From the NCBI GenBank assembly GCA_001785575.1, contig MFUC01000022.1, positions 1-28,334 on the forward strand: 28,334 nt of DNA. Direction: 5' to 3'. How positions within the stretch are numbered: the first letter of the stretch is position 1; each line of letters begins with the position of its first letter. The translations under genes were made by a program, and so were the position numbers. Origin of the DNA: Candidatus Nomurabacteria bacterium RIFCSPHIGHO2_02_FULL_38_15. GTDB taxonomy: Bacteria; Patescibacteriota; Minisyncoccia; Phycocordibacterales; UBA9973. The notes beneath the pieces were generated by a model, which saw only the letters and a program-made list of their open reading frames with translations, ran no database searches and had not been told where the DNA came from. This document shows, piece by piece, positions 7,636-14,101 of the stretch.

Positions 7636-8277
7636 ATGCGAGGAATAATTTCGAGTCTTTTTGTTAAAAAGTGTGAATTTTGTAAACGCCTTAATTTTAG
7701 AGTGTGTCCAAACTGTTTACCTAAAATCGCTAACCTTAAGCATAGCCAGGACGCTATACCCTATTTTTTAAACTATCATGACGAAAAAATTAGAAAGTTA
7801 ATTTGGAAGTTTAAATACAAAAATGAAGTAAGTATCGCAACGGATTTAGCCCCACTTATAGGCGACTTTATTTACGAACAAATTGAAAATAATTTAGACT
7901 TACAAAGTGAACATATTTACCAAAATATTTATATAATCCCTGCCCCCATTACCAACGACCCGACCCGGTACCGCATGCGTAATCATATGCTGGTTATGGC
8001 AAATGAAGTGCAAAAGTATTTAAAAAAGCTAGAAATTAATGCTACTGTGTGCGACTGCTTGGCAAAATCAGGCACCAAACGTATGGCCATGATTTTGGGC
8101 AAGAAAAAACGCACCGCCCATATTGAAAAATCAATAAGTTTAAAAAGTCCACCCCCAAAAGAAGGTCTAATTTTTATTATTGATGACGTCACCACTACTG
8201 GTGCCACACTTAAAAAAATAAAAAAACTAGTAACTACAAAGCAGGCATTTGTACAAATTGTGGCTCTGGCTCATTAG
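7636..8277 (+). CDS. comF: ComF family phosphoribosyltransferase-like protein
   Basis: ComF proteins are needed for late steps of DNA uptake in competent bacteria and have a type I phosphoribosyltransferase fold. The 213-aa protein has an N-terminal zinc-ribbon with Cys13, Cys16, Cys24 and Cys27 (CEFC and CPNC), a central region with YFLNYHDEKIRKLIWKFKYK, the family pattern IIPAPIT near 100-106, and the PRPP loop IIDDVTTTGAT at 181-191. Its head-to-head position with the pilus operon fits a pilus-driven DNA uptake role. The start is supported by a -10 box 6 nt upstream (leaderless). The last 44 nt overlap the 3' end of a convergent gene. Confidence 0.9.
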   Translation: MRGIISSLFVKKCEFCKRLNFRVCPNCLPKIANLKHSQDAIPYFLNYHDEKIRKLIWKFKYKNEVSIATDLAPLIGDFIYEQIENNLDLQSEHIYQNIYIIPAPITNDPTRYRMRNHMLVMANEVQKYLKKLEINATVCDCLAKSGTKRMAMILGKKKRTAHIEKSISLKSPPPKEGLIFIIDDVTTTGATLKKIKKLVTTKQAFVQIVALAH

Positions 8278-8524
8278 GTAGAAATTCCATCGTGGCCTTG
8301 ATTTTGACTTTTTGATTTATTCGCATACTGTCTATTAAATAATTTGATTGCTGTAAATCATTTAAACTTTGTAGGGCGTAAACATAAACAACAAAAGTCA
8401 TAAACAAACCCCAAATAACTACCACCCAATAACGTGGAATATGAATTTGTTTGTTTTTATGCGCATAGCTCATTTTATGATCATAAGCTTCGTTATATAG
8501 TTTTTTATTATCATCAAAATGCAT
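8234..8524 (-). CDS. Small single-pass membrane protein, unknown function
   Basis: The predicted 96-aa protein has a hydrophilic, Lys/His-rich N-terminus (about 33 residues), one membrane segment (VVVIWGLFMTFVVYVYAL, about 34-51) and a C-terminal tail. I do not recognise the family. It is taken as real because a TATAAT box lies 6 nt before its ATG, matching other leaderless genes here, and because the ORF continues well beyond the part overlapping comF. Its last 44 nt are antisense to the comF 3' end. The short length keeps confidence moderate. Confidence 0.6.
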   Translation of the reverse strand: MHFDDNKKLYNEAYDHKMSYAHKNKQIHIPRYWVVVIWGLFMTFVVYVYALQSLNDLQQSNYLIDSMRINQKVKIKATMEFLPNEPEPQFVQMPAL

Positions 8525-8530
8525 AATTTA

Positions 8531-8536
8531 ATTATA
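8531..8536 (-). promoter_or_regulatory. -10 box of the 96-aa membrane protein
   Basis: TATAAT on the minus strand, 6 nt before the ATG at 8524; predicts a leaderless mRNA. Confidence 0.5.
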
Positions 8537-8590
8537 CACTATTAAGTTATTTTTGTTATACTATAAACACACTTAAAATATATCCAAAAA

Positions 8591-9622
8591 ATGAAAAAAA
8601 TCCTTTCAACATTTATTATAGCCATACTTTTAATACTACCTGTTAGTAATTATAAGGTTCTCGCCCAAACAACATCGGCCACTGGTTTTGTCTCGGGCAA
8701 TATTTGGTATTCTAAAACTGATTTTGTTGAAGATGAAAGTATAAAAATTTACACCGGCTTTTGGAATGGCGAGGGCAGTCAAATCACTGTAAATATTGAT
8801 TTTTATGATAAAGAGGTGCTGTTAGGTTCGCGTGAATTAGTTGTACCGGCCTTGACTCTCAAAGACGTATCAATCACCTGGAAAGTTACGTCGGGCACTC
8901 ATCAAATATCGGCTAAAATATCAAAAGCTACGTCCAGCGTCAATGGTGCCAGTCAAAATATTGCTTTGGCTAAAAATGAGGTTGAGACGCCTTCAATATT
9001 TGTACCTAAAAAAATAGAACCTATCTCACCAACAGCCGAGCTTAACAAAGTCAGCGAAAAAGTCGTAGACAAATTGCCCGAAAGCATTGCCAAGCCACTA
9101 ACCAACACTGCCACTGCCGTTGATACTTTCAGGGAAAATACAGCCACCACACTAGAGAAGAAGGTAGACGAGGCCAAAAAGGAAATTGCCGTTATTGAAA
9201 ACAAAACTGTTGAACCTGCAAATACCGATACGGCCGGTACACCTAATGCAAGTGAAAGCTCTGACGAAGGAACAACTAGTGTAGATGAAAAAACAGAAGA
9301 GACAGTTGCTGATGATGCCACAGTTGCCACAGCCGAAGAACTTGAACAAGCCCCTGAAATTTTAAAATCTACTAAATCCAATGCATCTAAAATAAAAGAA
9401 TCAACCAAAGGTGTGGCGCCCAAAGTCAAAACCCCTGTTTCAGGCATGGCCCGGGCCTTTGCCTATGCCAAACTATTTATTTTAAAAATCGCCCTGTTTA
9501 TATTTGCCCATTCGTGGATATTTTACACCTTAATAATATTCATCATCTTTTTCTTCATCAAGTTTTTACTAAAAAGATTCAGACGCAAAAGAAAATACAA
9601 TAAAAAGCAGGTTAGGGAGTAA
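8591..9622 (+). CDS. Secreted, C-terminally membrane-anchored surface protein, unknown function
   Basis: The 343-aa protein starts with a signal peptide (MKKILSTFIIAILLILPVSN, with a likely cut after VLAQ near residue 26). Residues about 30-115 look like one CARDB/Ig-type beta sandwich, with the pattern IYTGFWNGEGSQITVNI, then ITWKVTSGTHQISAKI. A long acidic, Ala/Thr/Glu-rich, probably disordered stalk follows (about 130-280). It ends in a membrane segment (LFILKIALFIFAHSWIFYTL and on, about 293-325) and a very basic tail (KRFRRKRKYNKKQ). This layout puts the beta domain outside the cell on a flexible stalk. A -10-like TATACT lies 36 nt upstream. I do not recognise a named family; a role in adhesion or envelope organisation is only a guess. 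Confidence 0.8.
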   Translation: MKKILSTFIIAILLILPVSNYKVLAQTTSATGFVSGNIWYSKTDFVEDESIKIYTGFWNGEGSQITVNIDFYDKEVLLGSRELVVPALTLKDVSITWKVTSGTHQISAKISKATSSVNGASQNIALAKNEVETPSIFVPKKIEPISPTAELNKVSEKVVDKLPESIAKPLTNTATAVDTFRENTATTLEKKVDEAKKEIAVIENKTVEPANTDTAGTPNASESSDEGTTSVDEKTEETVADDATVATAEELEQAPEILKSTKSNASKIKESTKGVAPKVKTPVSGMARAFAYAKLFILKIALFIFAHSWIFYTLIIFIIFFFIKFLLKRFRRKRKYNKKQVRE

Positions 9623-9636
9623 GGTTATTTTTACTG

Positions 9637-9665
9637 TTGAAATAAGCTAATTTAAATGCTAATAT
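9637..9665 (+). promoter_or_regulatory. Promoter of tRNA-Ser
   Basis: TTGAAA (9637-9642), a 17-bp spacer and TAATAT (9660-9665) with a TGC extension. Predicted start near 9672, inside the left arm of the following inverted repeat. Confidence 0.6.
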
Positions 9666-9666
9666 G

Positions 9667-9697
9667 AGTTTATTAAATAGATATGATTTAATAAACT
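9667..9697. repeat. Perfect 12-bp inverted repeat abutting tRNA-Ser
   Basis: AGTTTATTAAAT and ATTTAATAAACT are exact reverse complements around a 7-nt spacer. The right arm ends at the base before the mature tRNA 5' end and the left arm covers the predicted transcription start. It could be an operator-like site or a hairpin in the pre-tRNA leader. There is no T run, so it is not a typical terminator of the upstream gene. Confidence 0.6.
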
Positions 9698-9784
9698 GGA
9701 GACGTGGCTGAGTGGCCGAAAGCACCTCACTGCTAACGAGGCGTCCTGTAAAAGGGACCGTAGGTTCGAATCCTATCGTCTCCG
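9698..9784 (+). tRNA. tRNA-Ser (anticodon GCU)
   Basis: The acceptor stem GGAGACG/CGTCTCC is perfect. The anticodon loop is CTGCTAA, giving GCU for AGC/AGU serine codons. A long class II variable arm (GTCC...GGAC) confirms Ser type, and the T arm is GTAGG-TTCGAAT-CCTAT. The closing pair of the anticodon stem is an A-C mismatch. The discriminator is G, as expected for Ser, and no CCA is encoded, so the CCA-adding enzyme is needed. Confidence 0.95.
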
Positions 9785-9819
9785 CATTGACAAAATAAAA
9801 ATTTAATGTTGTAAATTTT

Positions 9820-10353
9820 CTACAAACTAATACCCAGCAATTTAAGCACAGTACCGGCTAGCGGGTCGGCAGTTGTGCCATAAACTATTACCCCGCCCAA
9901 TAGGCCAGTTATGGTTATAGAAATCAGGCCAAATAAGGCCAAGACTTTTGATAAAATTTTGTGATTAATTAATTTTTGTAAACTATTTAAAATAGTTGTG
10001 ATTTTAGAATAGTTGGCAAAAAAAGAATATTTTGGATTAGCAAATATTCTAGTGTTTAAAAAGGCTAACACTTCGCCAACTAAAAGTATGCCGTAAAACC
10101 ATGATGTGGCATTGGCAAACAAGGCATGAGTTTCAACTAATTGGCTATTGGCCCGGGTAAGCTCCTCGGCAATTTCGCCAGTTTGTAGGGCTCCAAAAAT
10201 TCCAAGGACTCCAATTAGCAATAAAAATCTTTGAATTTGTAACCAGCTAATATTTGGCAACCATTTTTCGAAAGGTAAAATTTTAATGACTGAATACAAA
10301 AACAGCAATGCGATTGGGAAGTGAACAAGTATGGGGTGAATGTTATATGCCAT
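9820..10353 (-). CDS. DUF2231 family integral membrane protein
   Basis: The 177-aa protein starts with NIHPILVHFPIALLFLYS, the HPxxVHFPIAL signature of the DUF2231 membrane family, whose function is unknown; the histidines may bind metal or heme. Four hydrophobic segments are visible (about 10-27, 42-60, 85-105 and 136-160). It is alone in its transcription unit, convergent with tRNA-Ser and divergent from the kinase. Its promoter places the RNA start 2-3 nt before the ATG. A weak AT hairpin with a following T-rich stretch (about 9792-9815) may terminate it. Confidence 0.82.
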   Translation of the reverse strand: MAYNIHPILVHFPIALLFLYSVIKILPFEKWLPNISWLQIQRFLLLIGVLGIFGALQTGEIAEELTRANSQLVETHALFANATSWFYGILLVGEVLAFLNTRIFANPKYSFFANYSKITTILNSLQKLINHKILSKVLALFGLISITITGLLGGVIVYGTTADPLAGTVLKLLGISL

Positions 10354-10362
10354 AATCTAGCT

Positions 10363-10368
10363 ATTGTA
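10363..10368 (-). promoter_or_regulatory. Extended -10 box of the DUF2231 gene
   Basis: Minus-strand TGATACAAT, 9 nt before the ATG at 10353; predicts a 2-3 nt leader. Confidence 0.5.
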
Positions 10369-10411
10369 TCATAATAAACAATAAAAATGTTTTATTTAAA
10401 TGTAAATTTGG

Positions 10412-10417
10412 TATAAT
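10412..10417 (+). promoter_or_regulatory. Extended -10 box of the histidine kinase
   Basis: TGGTATAAT with 6 nt (AAAAAC) to the ATG at 10424; predicts a leaderless mRNA. Confidence 0.65.
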
Positions 10418-10423
10418 AAAAAC

Positions 10424-11182
10424 ATGGACACAGATCAGGCCCCATCTAAAAATAGTAAAAACTCTGGCAAAAGCTTTGAGCAAATTTGCGAAGAAAATGA
10501 TTTTCGCGGTGAATTATTGTCAACCACGGCCCATTCGTTACGCACATCTTTATCAGCTATAAAGTGGACTTTGCAAATGTTTTTAGATAAAGACTTTGGC
10601 GAAATAAACCCTGAACAGGAAAATATGCTCAAAAAGACTTTTGAAAATAATGATCGTATGATTTCAATTGTTAATGATATGATTAAAGTAAATAAATCAA
10701 TGGATCACACTCAAAATACTGAAAATGAAAGTGTTGACGTTGTGGAATTACTTGAATCACTAGCTTTTGATTTTAATGCTGAGTCGTTTAAAAACGGCGT
10801 TAGTATTGTTTTTAACAAACCCCAAACTGATTGTTTTATAAAATCAAACACCGAAAAGCTAAGGTTGATTTTTAGTAACCTAATTGAAAATGCAATTAAG
10901 TACAGCAGTGCGGGCAATAAAATTTATATAAATATCAGTGATGCGGGTGAGAGTTTTATGTTTTCAATCAAAGATACAGGCATTGGCGTACCCGAAAAAG
11001 AAAAGCCCCACTTGTTTGAAAAGTTTTACCGTGCAACCAATGCCGTAGCCAAAGAGCCGACTGGTAGCGGTATTGGATTATACACGGTTAAAAAAATCGT
11101 CGAGGCATTAGGGGGTACGGTAGACTTTGAAAGTGACCAAACGGGTACGACATTTAACATTACCCTGAAAAAGCAACCTTAG
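10424..11182 (+). CDS. Cytoplasmic sensor-less histidine kinase
   Basis: The 252-aa protein is a two-component kinase core. The H box is TAHSLRTSLSAIKW, with the phospho-accepting His at residue 37. The HATPase domain shows the N box NLIENAIKYS (Asn156), G1 DTGIG (184-188), F box LFEKFYRA and G2 GSGIGL (214-219). The H box departs from the common SHELRTPL form but keeps His and Arg. There is no membrane segment and only about 25 residues before the HisKA domain, so the signal must be cytoplasmic or come through a partner. The receiver gene 53 bp downstream is the likely partner. The start fits the -10 box 6 nt upstream. Confidence 0.93.
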   Translation: MDTDQAPSKNSKNSGKSFEQICEENDFRGELLSTTAHSLRTSLSAIKWTLQMFLDKDFGEINPEQENMLKKTFENNDRMISIVNDMIKVNKSMDHTQNTENESVDVVELLESLAFDFNAESFKNGVSIVFNKPQTDCFIKSNTEKLRLIFSNLIENAIKYSSAGNKIYINISDAGESFMFSIKDTGIGVPEKEKPHLFEKFYRATNAVAKEPTGSGIGLYTVKKIVEALGGTVDFESDQTGTTFNITLKKQP

Positions 11183-11200
11183 TTTTAATTAGTTTAGTCC

Positions 11201-11228
11201 TTGGTTTGATTTAAATTTTTGCTATACT
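11201..11228 (+). promoter_or_regulatory. Promoter of the response regulator
   Basis: TTGGTT (11201-11206), a 16-bp spacer and TATACT (11223-11228) with a TGC extension. The ATG follows 7 nt later, predicting a leaderless mRNA separate from the kinase transcript. Confidence 0.6.
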
Positions 11229-11235
11229 TAAAAAT

Positions 11236-11604
11236 ATGAAAAGGGTCTATTTAATTGAAGATGATGAATTCCTGCAAAAATTGATTTTGCGTAAATTAAA
11301 ATCAGCCAACTTTGAAATTGCTGGGGCCCGCACCTGGAACGATGCAAACAAAAACATAAACGAGTTTGAGCCTAGTTTATTAATTCTAGACTTAATGTTA
11401 CCTGAAGGCTTGGATGGCTTTGGAATTTTAAAACACCTACGCTCAAGCCATAATCTAAAAGATTTGCAAGTCATTGTTTTTTCAAATATGGCAAGTGTTG
11501 AATCCGAAAAAAAGGCTTTTGAGCTAGGGGCCGATGCCTACATGGTCAAATCTAATTTTACGTTGGACGAATTAATTGATAAGGTCAATGAACTTACAGT
11601 CTAA
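11236..11604 (+). CDS. Stand-alone receiver-domain response regulator
   Basis: The 122-aa protein is a single CheY-like receiver. The acidic pocket is EDD at residues 8-10, the phospho-acceptor is Asp52 in LLILDLMLP, the switch residue is Ser83 in IVFSN and the conserved Lys is 105 in YMVKSN. No output domain follows, so it must act by protein contact. The kinase just upstream is the likely phosphodonor. Given the nearby pilus locus, a motility role is possible, but nothing in the sequence links them. Its 3' end overlaps the start of recG by 17 nt, suggesting coupled expression with recG. Confidence 0.92.
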   Translation: MKRVYLIEDDEFLQKLILRKLKSANFEIAGARTWNDANKNINEFEPSLLILDLMLPEGLDGFGILKHLRSSHNLKDLQVIVFSNMASVESEKKAFELGADAYMVKSNFTLDELIDKVNELTV

Positions 11605-13777
11605 GCTGGTTGAAATCAAGCGCTTAAGTGAATTGCAAAAAAGGGCCCTTTTGCGTTTAGGATTAATTACAGTTTTTGACTTACTACATTACTTCCCTGT
11701 GCGTTATGGTGACGTTAGTATGCGTACGTCTATTAATGAAGTTACAGCTGGCGTACCTACAACTATTTATGGAAAAATCATAAAAGTTAGCGTTAAAAAA
11801 TCTTTTAAAACAAAAATTCCTATGGCTGAAATGGTACTGGAAGATTTGACCGGCAAAGTAAAAGCCATTTGGTTCAATCAACCCTTTATTGGCAAAACTT
11901 TTAAACTTGGCGAGGTGGTCAAAATTTCAGGTACACCCACGCTTGCTAAAAATAGCTTGTTGTTTGCTAACCCTGAAATTGAGCAGGCTGATATTATGAA
12001 CATTGATACGCACGACTCACTTTTTCAAACACAAGGCAATGATATTAATGAAGGCGAATATGCAGGTGGTGGCTACCCAATATATCGCGAAACTAAAGGT
12101 ATTACCTCAAAATTTTTATACCACCTAATTTTAACAATTATTAAAACTGGTATTTTAGATACGGAGCCCGACCCGTTGCCTGTTGATATTTTAAGCAAGT
12201 ATAATTTACCAAAATTCAAAACTGCCATACTGTGGATGCATACACCGAAGAAGACGGAACATGCCCAGGCCGCCCGCAAACGTTTTGCCTTTGAGGAAAT
12301 TTTTTACGTTCAACTGGCCCGTAACAAAGACAAAAAATTATTTCAATCACAAAAAAGTTATGAGATTGTGGCCGATATGAATTTAGCTAATGAGTTTTTA
12401 GAGCGACTACCCTTCCCGCCCACCAATGCCCAACACCTAGCCATTAAAAATATTTTTGATGATTTAGTTAAACAAACACCCATGGCCCGGTTATTAGAGG
12501 GCGATGTTGGTAGTGGTAAAACGGCTGTTGCCGCGGCGGCTACATATGCAATTATCCGTAACCGCCCAGCACAACAGAATTTTGGCACATTACAAATGGC
12601 ATTAATGGCCCCAACTGAAATATTGGCCACCCAACATTTTGAAGGCTTTATACAAATGTTTGCCCACACCGGTATTTCAATTTGTTTAATTACTGGCCGG
12701 GGTTGCCGTAAATACCCATCAAAAGTTGCTTCGAATACGAAAGGTTGGACTGATATTTCGCGTACCCAACTTAGTAAATGGGTGGCTAATGGCGAAATAG
12801 CGGTCGTCATTGGCACCCATGCATTAATCCAAAAAAATGTTGCTTTTAAACATTTGGCACTAGCTATTGTTGACGAACAGCACCGCTTTGGCGCCAAACA
12901 ACGTGCGGGTTTAGTCAAAAAAGGTACCCATGTGCCCCACTTTTTATCAATGACGGCCACACCCATACCTCGCACATTGGCCTTAACAATTTATGGTGAC
13001 CTTGACTTGTCAGTCCTTGATGAAATGCCCAAGGGTCGCAAGCCCGTCATAACTGAAATTATCGCCCCACACGACAGGCAAAGAATGTACAAAAACATTG
13101 TTAGTGAATTGCAAAACGGCCGGCAAGCATATGTAATTTGTCCACGCATCAATGCTCCCGACGAGGCAGATGCCGAGGAAGTTGCAAAAATCCAAATGAA
13201 AAATGTAACAACCGAGGCCAAAAGACTTGAGCAAGATGAATTAAAAGGCTTTCGTATTGGTATTATGCACAGCAAAATGAATGCTAAAAAGAAGGAGGAA
13301 GTAATGGACGATTTTTATAATCACGAAATTGATGTATTAGTTTCAACTAGTGTAGTTGAGGTCGGAGTCAATGTACCCAATGCCACAAATATAATCATTG
13401 AAGGCGCCGAACGTTTTGGTTTGGCCCAACTGCACCAATTGCGCGGGCGAGTTATTCGCAGTTCGACCCAAGCCTATTGTTACATTTTAACCGACAGTGA
13501 ATCAGTCAAGACCACTGAAAGATTAGGGGCACTAACCAAAGCCAAAAACGGCTTTGAGTTGGCCGAGATGGATTTATTACAACGCGGGGCTGGTGTTATG
13601 ACAGGTACCAAACAATGGGGCATCTCTGATTTGGCCATGGAAGCCATTAAAAATATTAAGTTAGTTGAAGCTGCCCGCACCGAGGCTCAAAACCTAATTG
13701 AAACTGACACCTTAAAAAATTACCCAATATTAGACAAAATCTCCGAAGCATACAGAACCGAAAATCATTTTGAATAA
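11588..13777 (+). CDS. recG: ATP-dependent DNA helicase RecG
   Basis: RecG remodels stalled replication forks and branched DNA. The protein (about 729 aa from this ATG) has the N-terminal wedge/OB region (LGLITVFDLLHYFPVRYGD), then helicase motifs I (LLEGDVGSGKTAVA), Ia (MAPTEILATQHF), II (IVDEQHRFGAKQR), III (SMTATPIPRTLA), the RecG-specific GDLDLSVLDEMPKGRKPV, motif V (TSVVEVGVNVPNAT) and motif VI (QLRGRVIRSS). Compared with typical RecG there is an extra stretch of about 15 residues around GCRKYPSKVASNTKGW before the GTHALIQ segment. An in-frame TTG at 11576 would add four residues; the ATG at 11588 is preferred because it is canonical and gives a shorter overlap with the receiver gene. 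The stop overlaps the A-run that begins the following terminator element. Confidence 0.95.
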   Translation: MNLQSKLVEIKRLSELQKRALLRLGLITVFDLLHYFPVRYGDVSMRTSINEVTAGVPTTIYGKIIKVSVKKSFKTKIPMAEMVLEDLTGKVKAIWFNQPFIGKTFKLGEVVKISGTPTLAKNSLLFANPEIEQADIMNIDTHDSLFQTQGNDINEGEYAGGGYPIYRETKGITSKFLYHLILTIIKTGILDTEPDPLPVDILSKYNLPKFKTAILWMHTPKKTEHAQAARKRFAFEEIFYVQLARNKDKKLFQSQKSYEIVADMNLANEFLERLPFPPTNAQHLAIKNIFDDLVKQTPMARLLEGDVGSGKTAVAAAATYAIIRNRPAQQNFGTLQMALMAPTEILATQHFEGFIQMFAHTGISICLITGRGCRKYPSKVASNTKGWTDISRTQLSKWVANGEIAVVIGTHALIQKNVAFKHLALAIVDEQHRFGAKQRAGLVKKGTHVPHFLSMTATPIPRTLALTIYGDLDLSVLDEMPKGRKPVITEIIAPHDRQRMYKNIVSELQNGRQAYVICPRINAPDEADAEEVAKIQMKNVTTEAKRLEQDELKGFRIGIMHSKMNAKKKEEVMDDFYNHEIDVLVSTSVVEVGVNVPNATNIIIEGAERFGLAQLHQLRGRVIRSSTQAYCYILTDSESVKTTERLGALTKAKNGFELAEMDLLQRGAGVMTGTKQWGISDLAMEAIKNIKLVEAARTEAQNLIETDTLKNYPILDKISEAYRTENHFE

Positions 13778-13894
13778 AAAACCACAAAATAGTTCTTTAC
13801 GAAATGGCCTTGCGCAGGCTGGCGAGCCGAGCAGAGAAATTTTCCCTCAAGAAAATATTCGCGCCTTTCGTGGAGAAGCTATTTTGGGTTTTTT
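13776..13894. terminator. Large folded inverted-repeat element, probable bidirectional terminator
   Basis: The ends AAAAAACC (13776-13783) and GGTTTTTT (13887-13894) pair. They are followed inward by CAAAATAG with CTATTTTG (13785-13792 and 13879-13886), and then TTCTTTACGAAA with TTTCGTGGAGAA including two U-G pairs. Inside are two further hairpins: GGCT-GGCG-AGCC, and GAA-ATTTTC paired with GAAAAT-A-TTC. The whole forms a branched structure of about 119 nt with a T6 tract on either strand. On the plus strand it should terminate recG. It is far larger than a simple terminator, so it may also be a mobile repeat or a small structured RNA. Confidence 0.65.
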
Positions 13895-13951
13895 GTAAGA
13901 TTATTTTGATTTGCGAAAATGCTTAAAAAATGTAATATTAGTTACATAAAC

Positions 13952-13985
13952 CCGCCCTTAGCTGTTTTGGTTATCTAAACAGACA
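13952..13985 (+). pseudogene. Decayed 5' fragment of tRNA-Ile
   Basis: CCGCCCTTAGCT matches the first 12 nt of the tRNA-Ile at 14006 exactly. After three mismatches TTGGTTA matches the D loop, and ACAGA matches the anticodon-stem start with a 1-nt shift. Nothing resembling the anticodon loop, T arm or 3' acceptor follows, so it is a non-functional partial duplicate 54 bp upstream. Confidence 0.7.
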
Positions 13986-13995
13986 GTGGTAAAAT
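13967..13995 (+). promoter_or_regulatory. Promoter of tRNA-Ile
   Basis: TTGGTT (13967-13972), exactly 17 bp, then TAAAAT (13990-13995) with a TGG extension. The start is expected near 14002, just before the mature 5' end at 14006. The -35 hexamer lies inside the D-loop segment of the tRNA fragment. Confidence 0.65.
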
Positions 13996-14005
13996 GTACA
14001 AATAT

Positions 14006-14079
14006 CCGCCCTTAGCTCAGTTGGTTAGAGCACAGAGCTTATACCTCTGGGGTCCTAGGTTCGAATCCTAGAGGGCGGA
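14006..14079 (+). tRNA. tRNA-Ile (anticodon UAU)
   Basis: All stems are perfect: acceptor CCGCCCT/AGGGCGG, D stem GCTC/GAGC, anticodon stem CAGAG/CTCTG and T stem CTAGG/CCTAG with loop TTCGAAT. The 7-nt anticodon loop CTTATAC has U33 and anticodon UAU, reading AUA isoleucine codons. Most bacteria read AUA with a CAU tRNA modified to lysidine by TilS; UAU is rare. Discriminator A; no CCA encoded. The total of 74 nt is standard. Confidence 0.93.
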
Positions 14080-14089
14080 CATTATATGC

Positions 14090-14095
14090 TAGAAT
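14090..14095 (+). promoter_or_regulatory. Extended -10 box of the ABC permease
   Basis: TGCTAGAAT lies in the 22-bp gap after tRNA-Ile, 6 nt before the ATG at 14102. The mRNA should be leaderless, with the -35 region inside the tRNA gene. Confidence 0.5.
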
Positions 14096-14101
14096 AAACT
14101 T

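Noticed and set aside
8953..9447. 164-codon minus-strand ORF
   Set aside because: It is antisense to the acidic repeat-like stalk of the surface protein; its Ser/Val/Leu-rich product mirrors the Glu/Thr/Ala codons of the real gene and has no promoter.
9623..9660. Terminator directly after the surface protein gene
   Set aside because: Only a weak TTATTT/AAATAA pairing is present without a GC stem, so it cannot be supported.
12358..12975. 205-codon minus-strand ORF
   Set aside because: It lies wholly antisense to the RecG helicase core and has no recognisable motifs.
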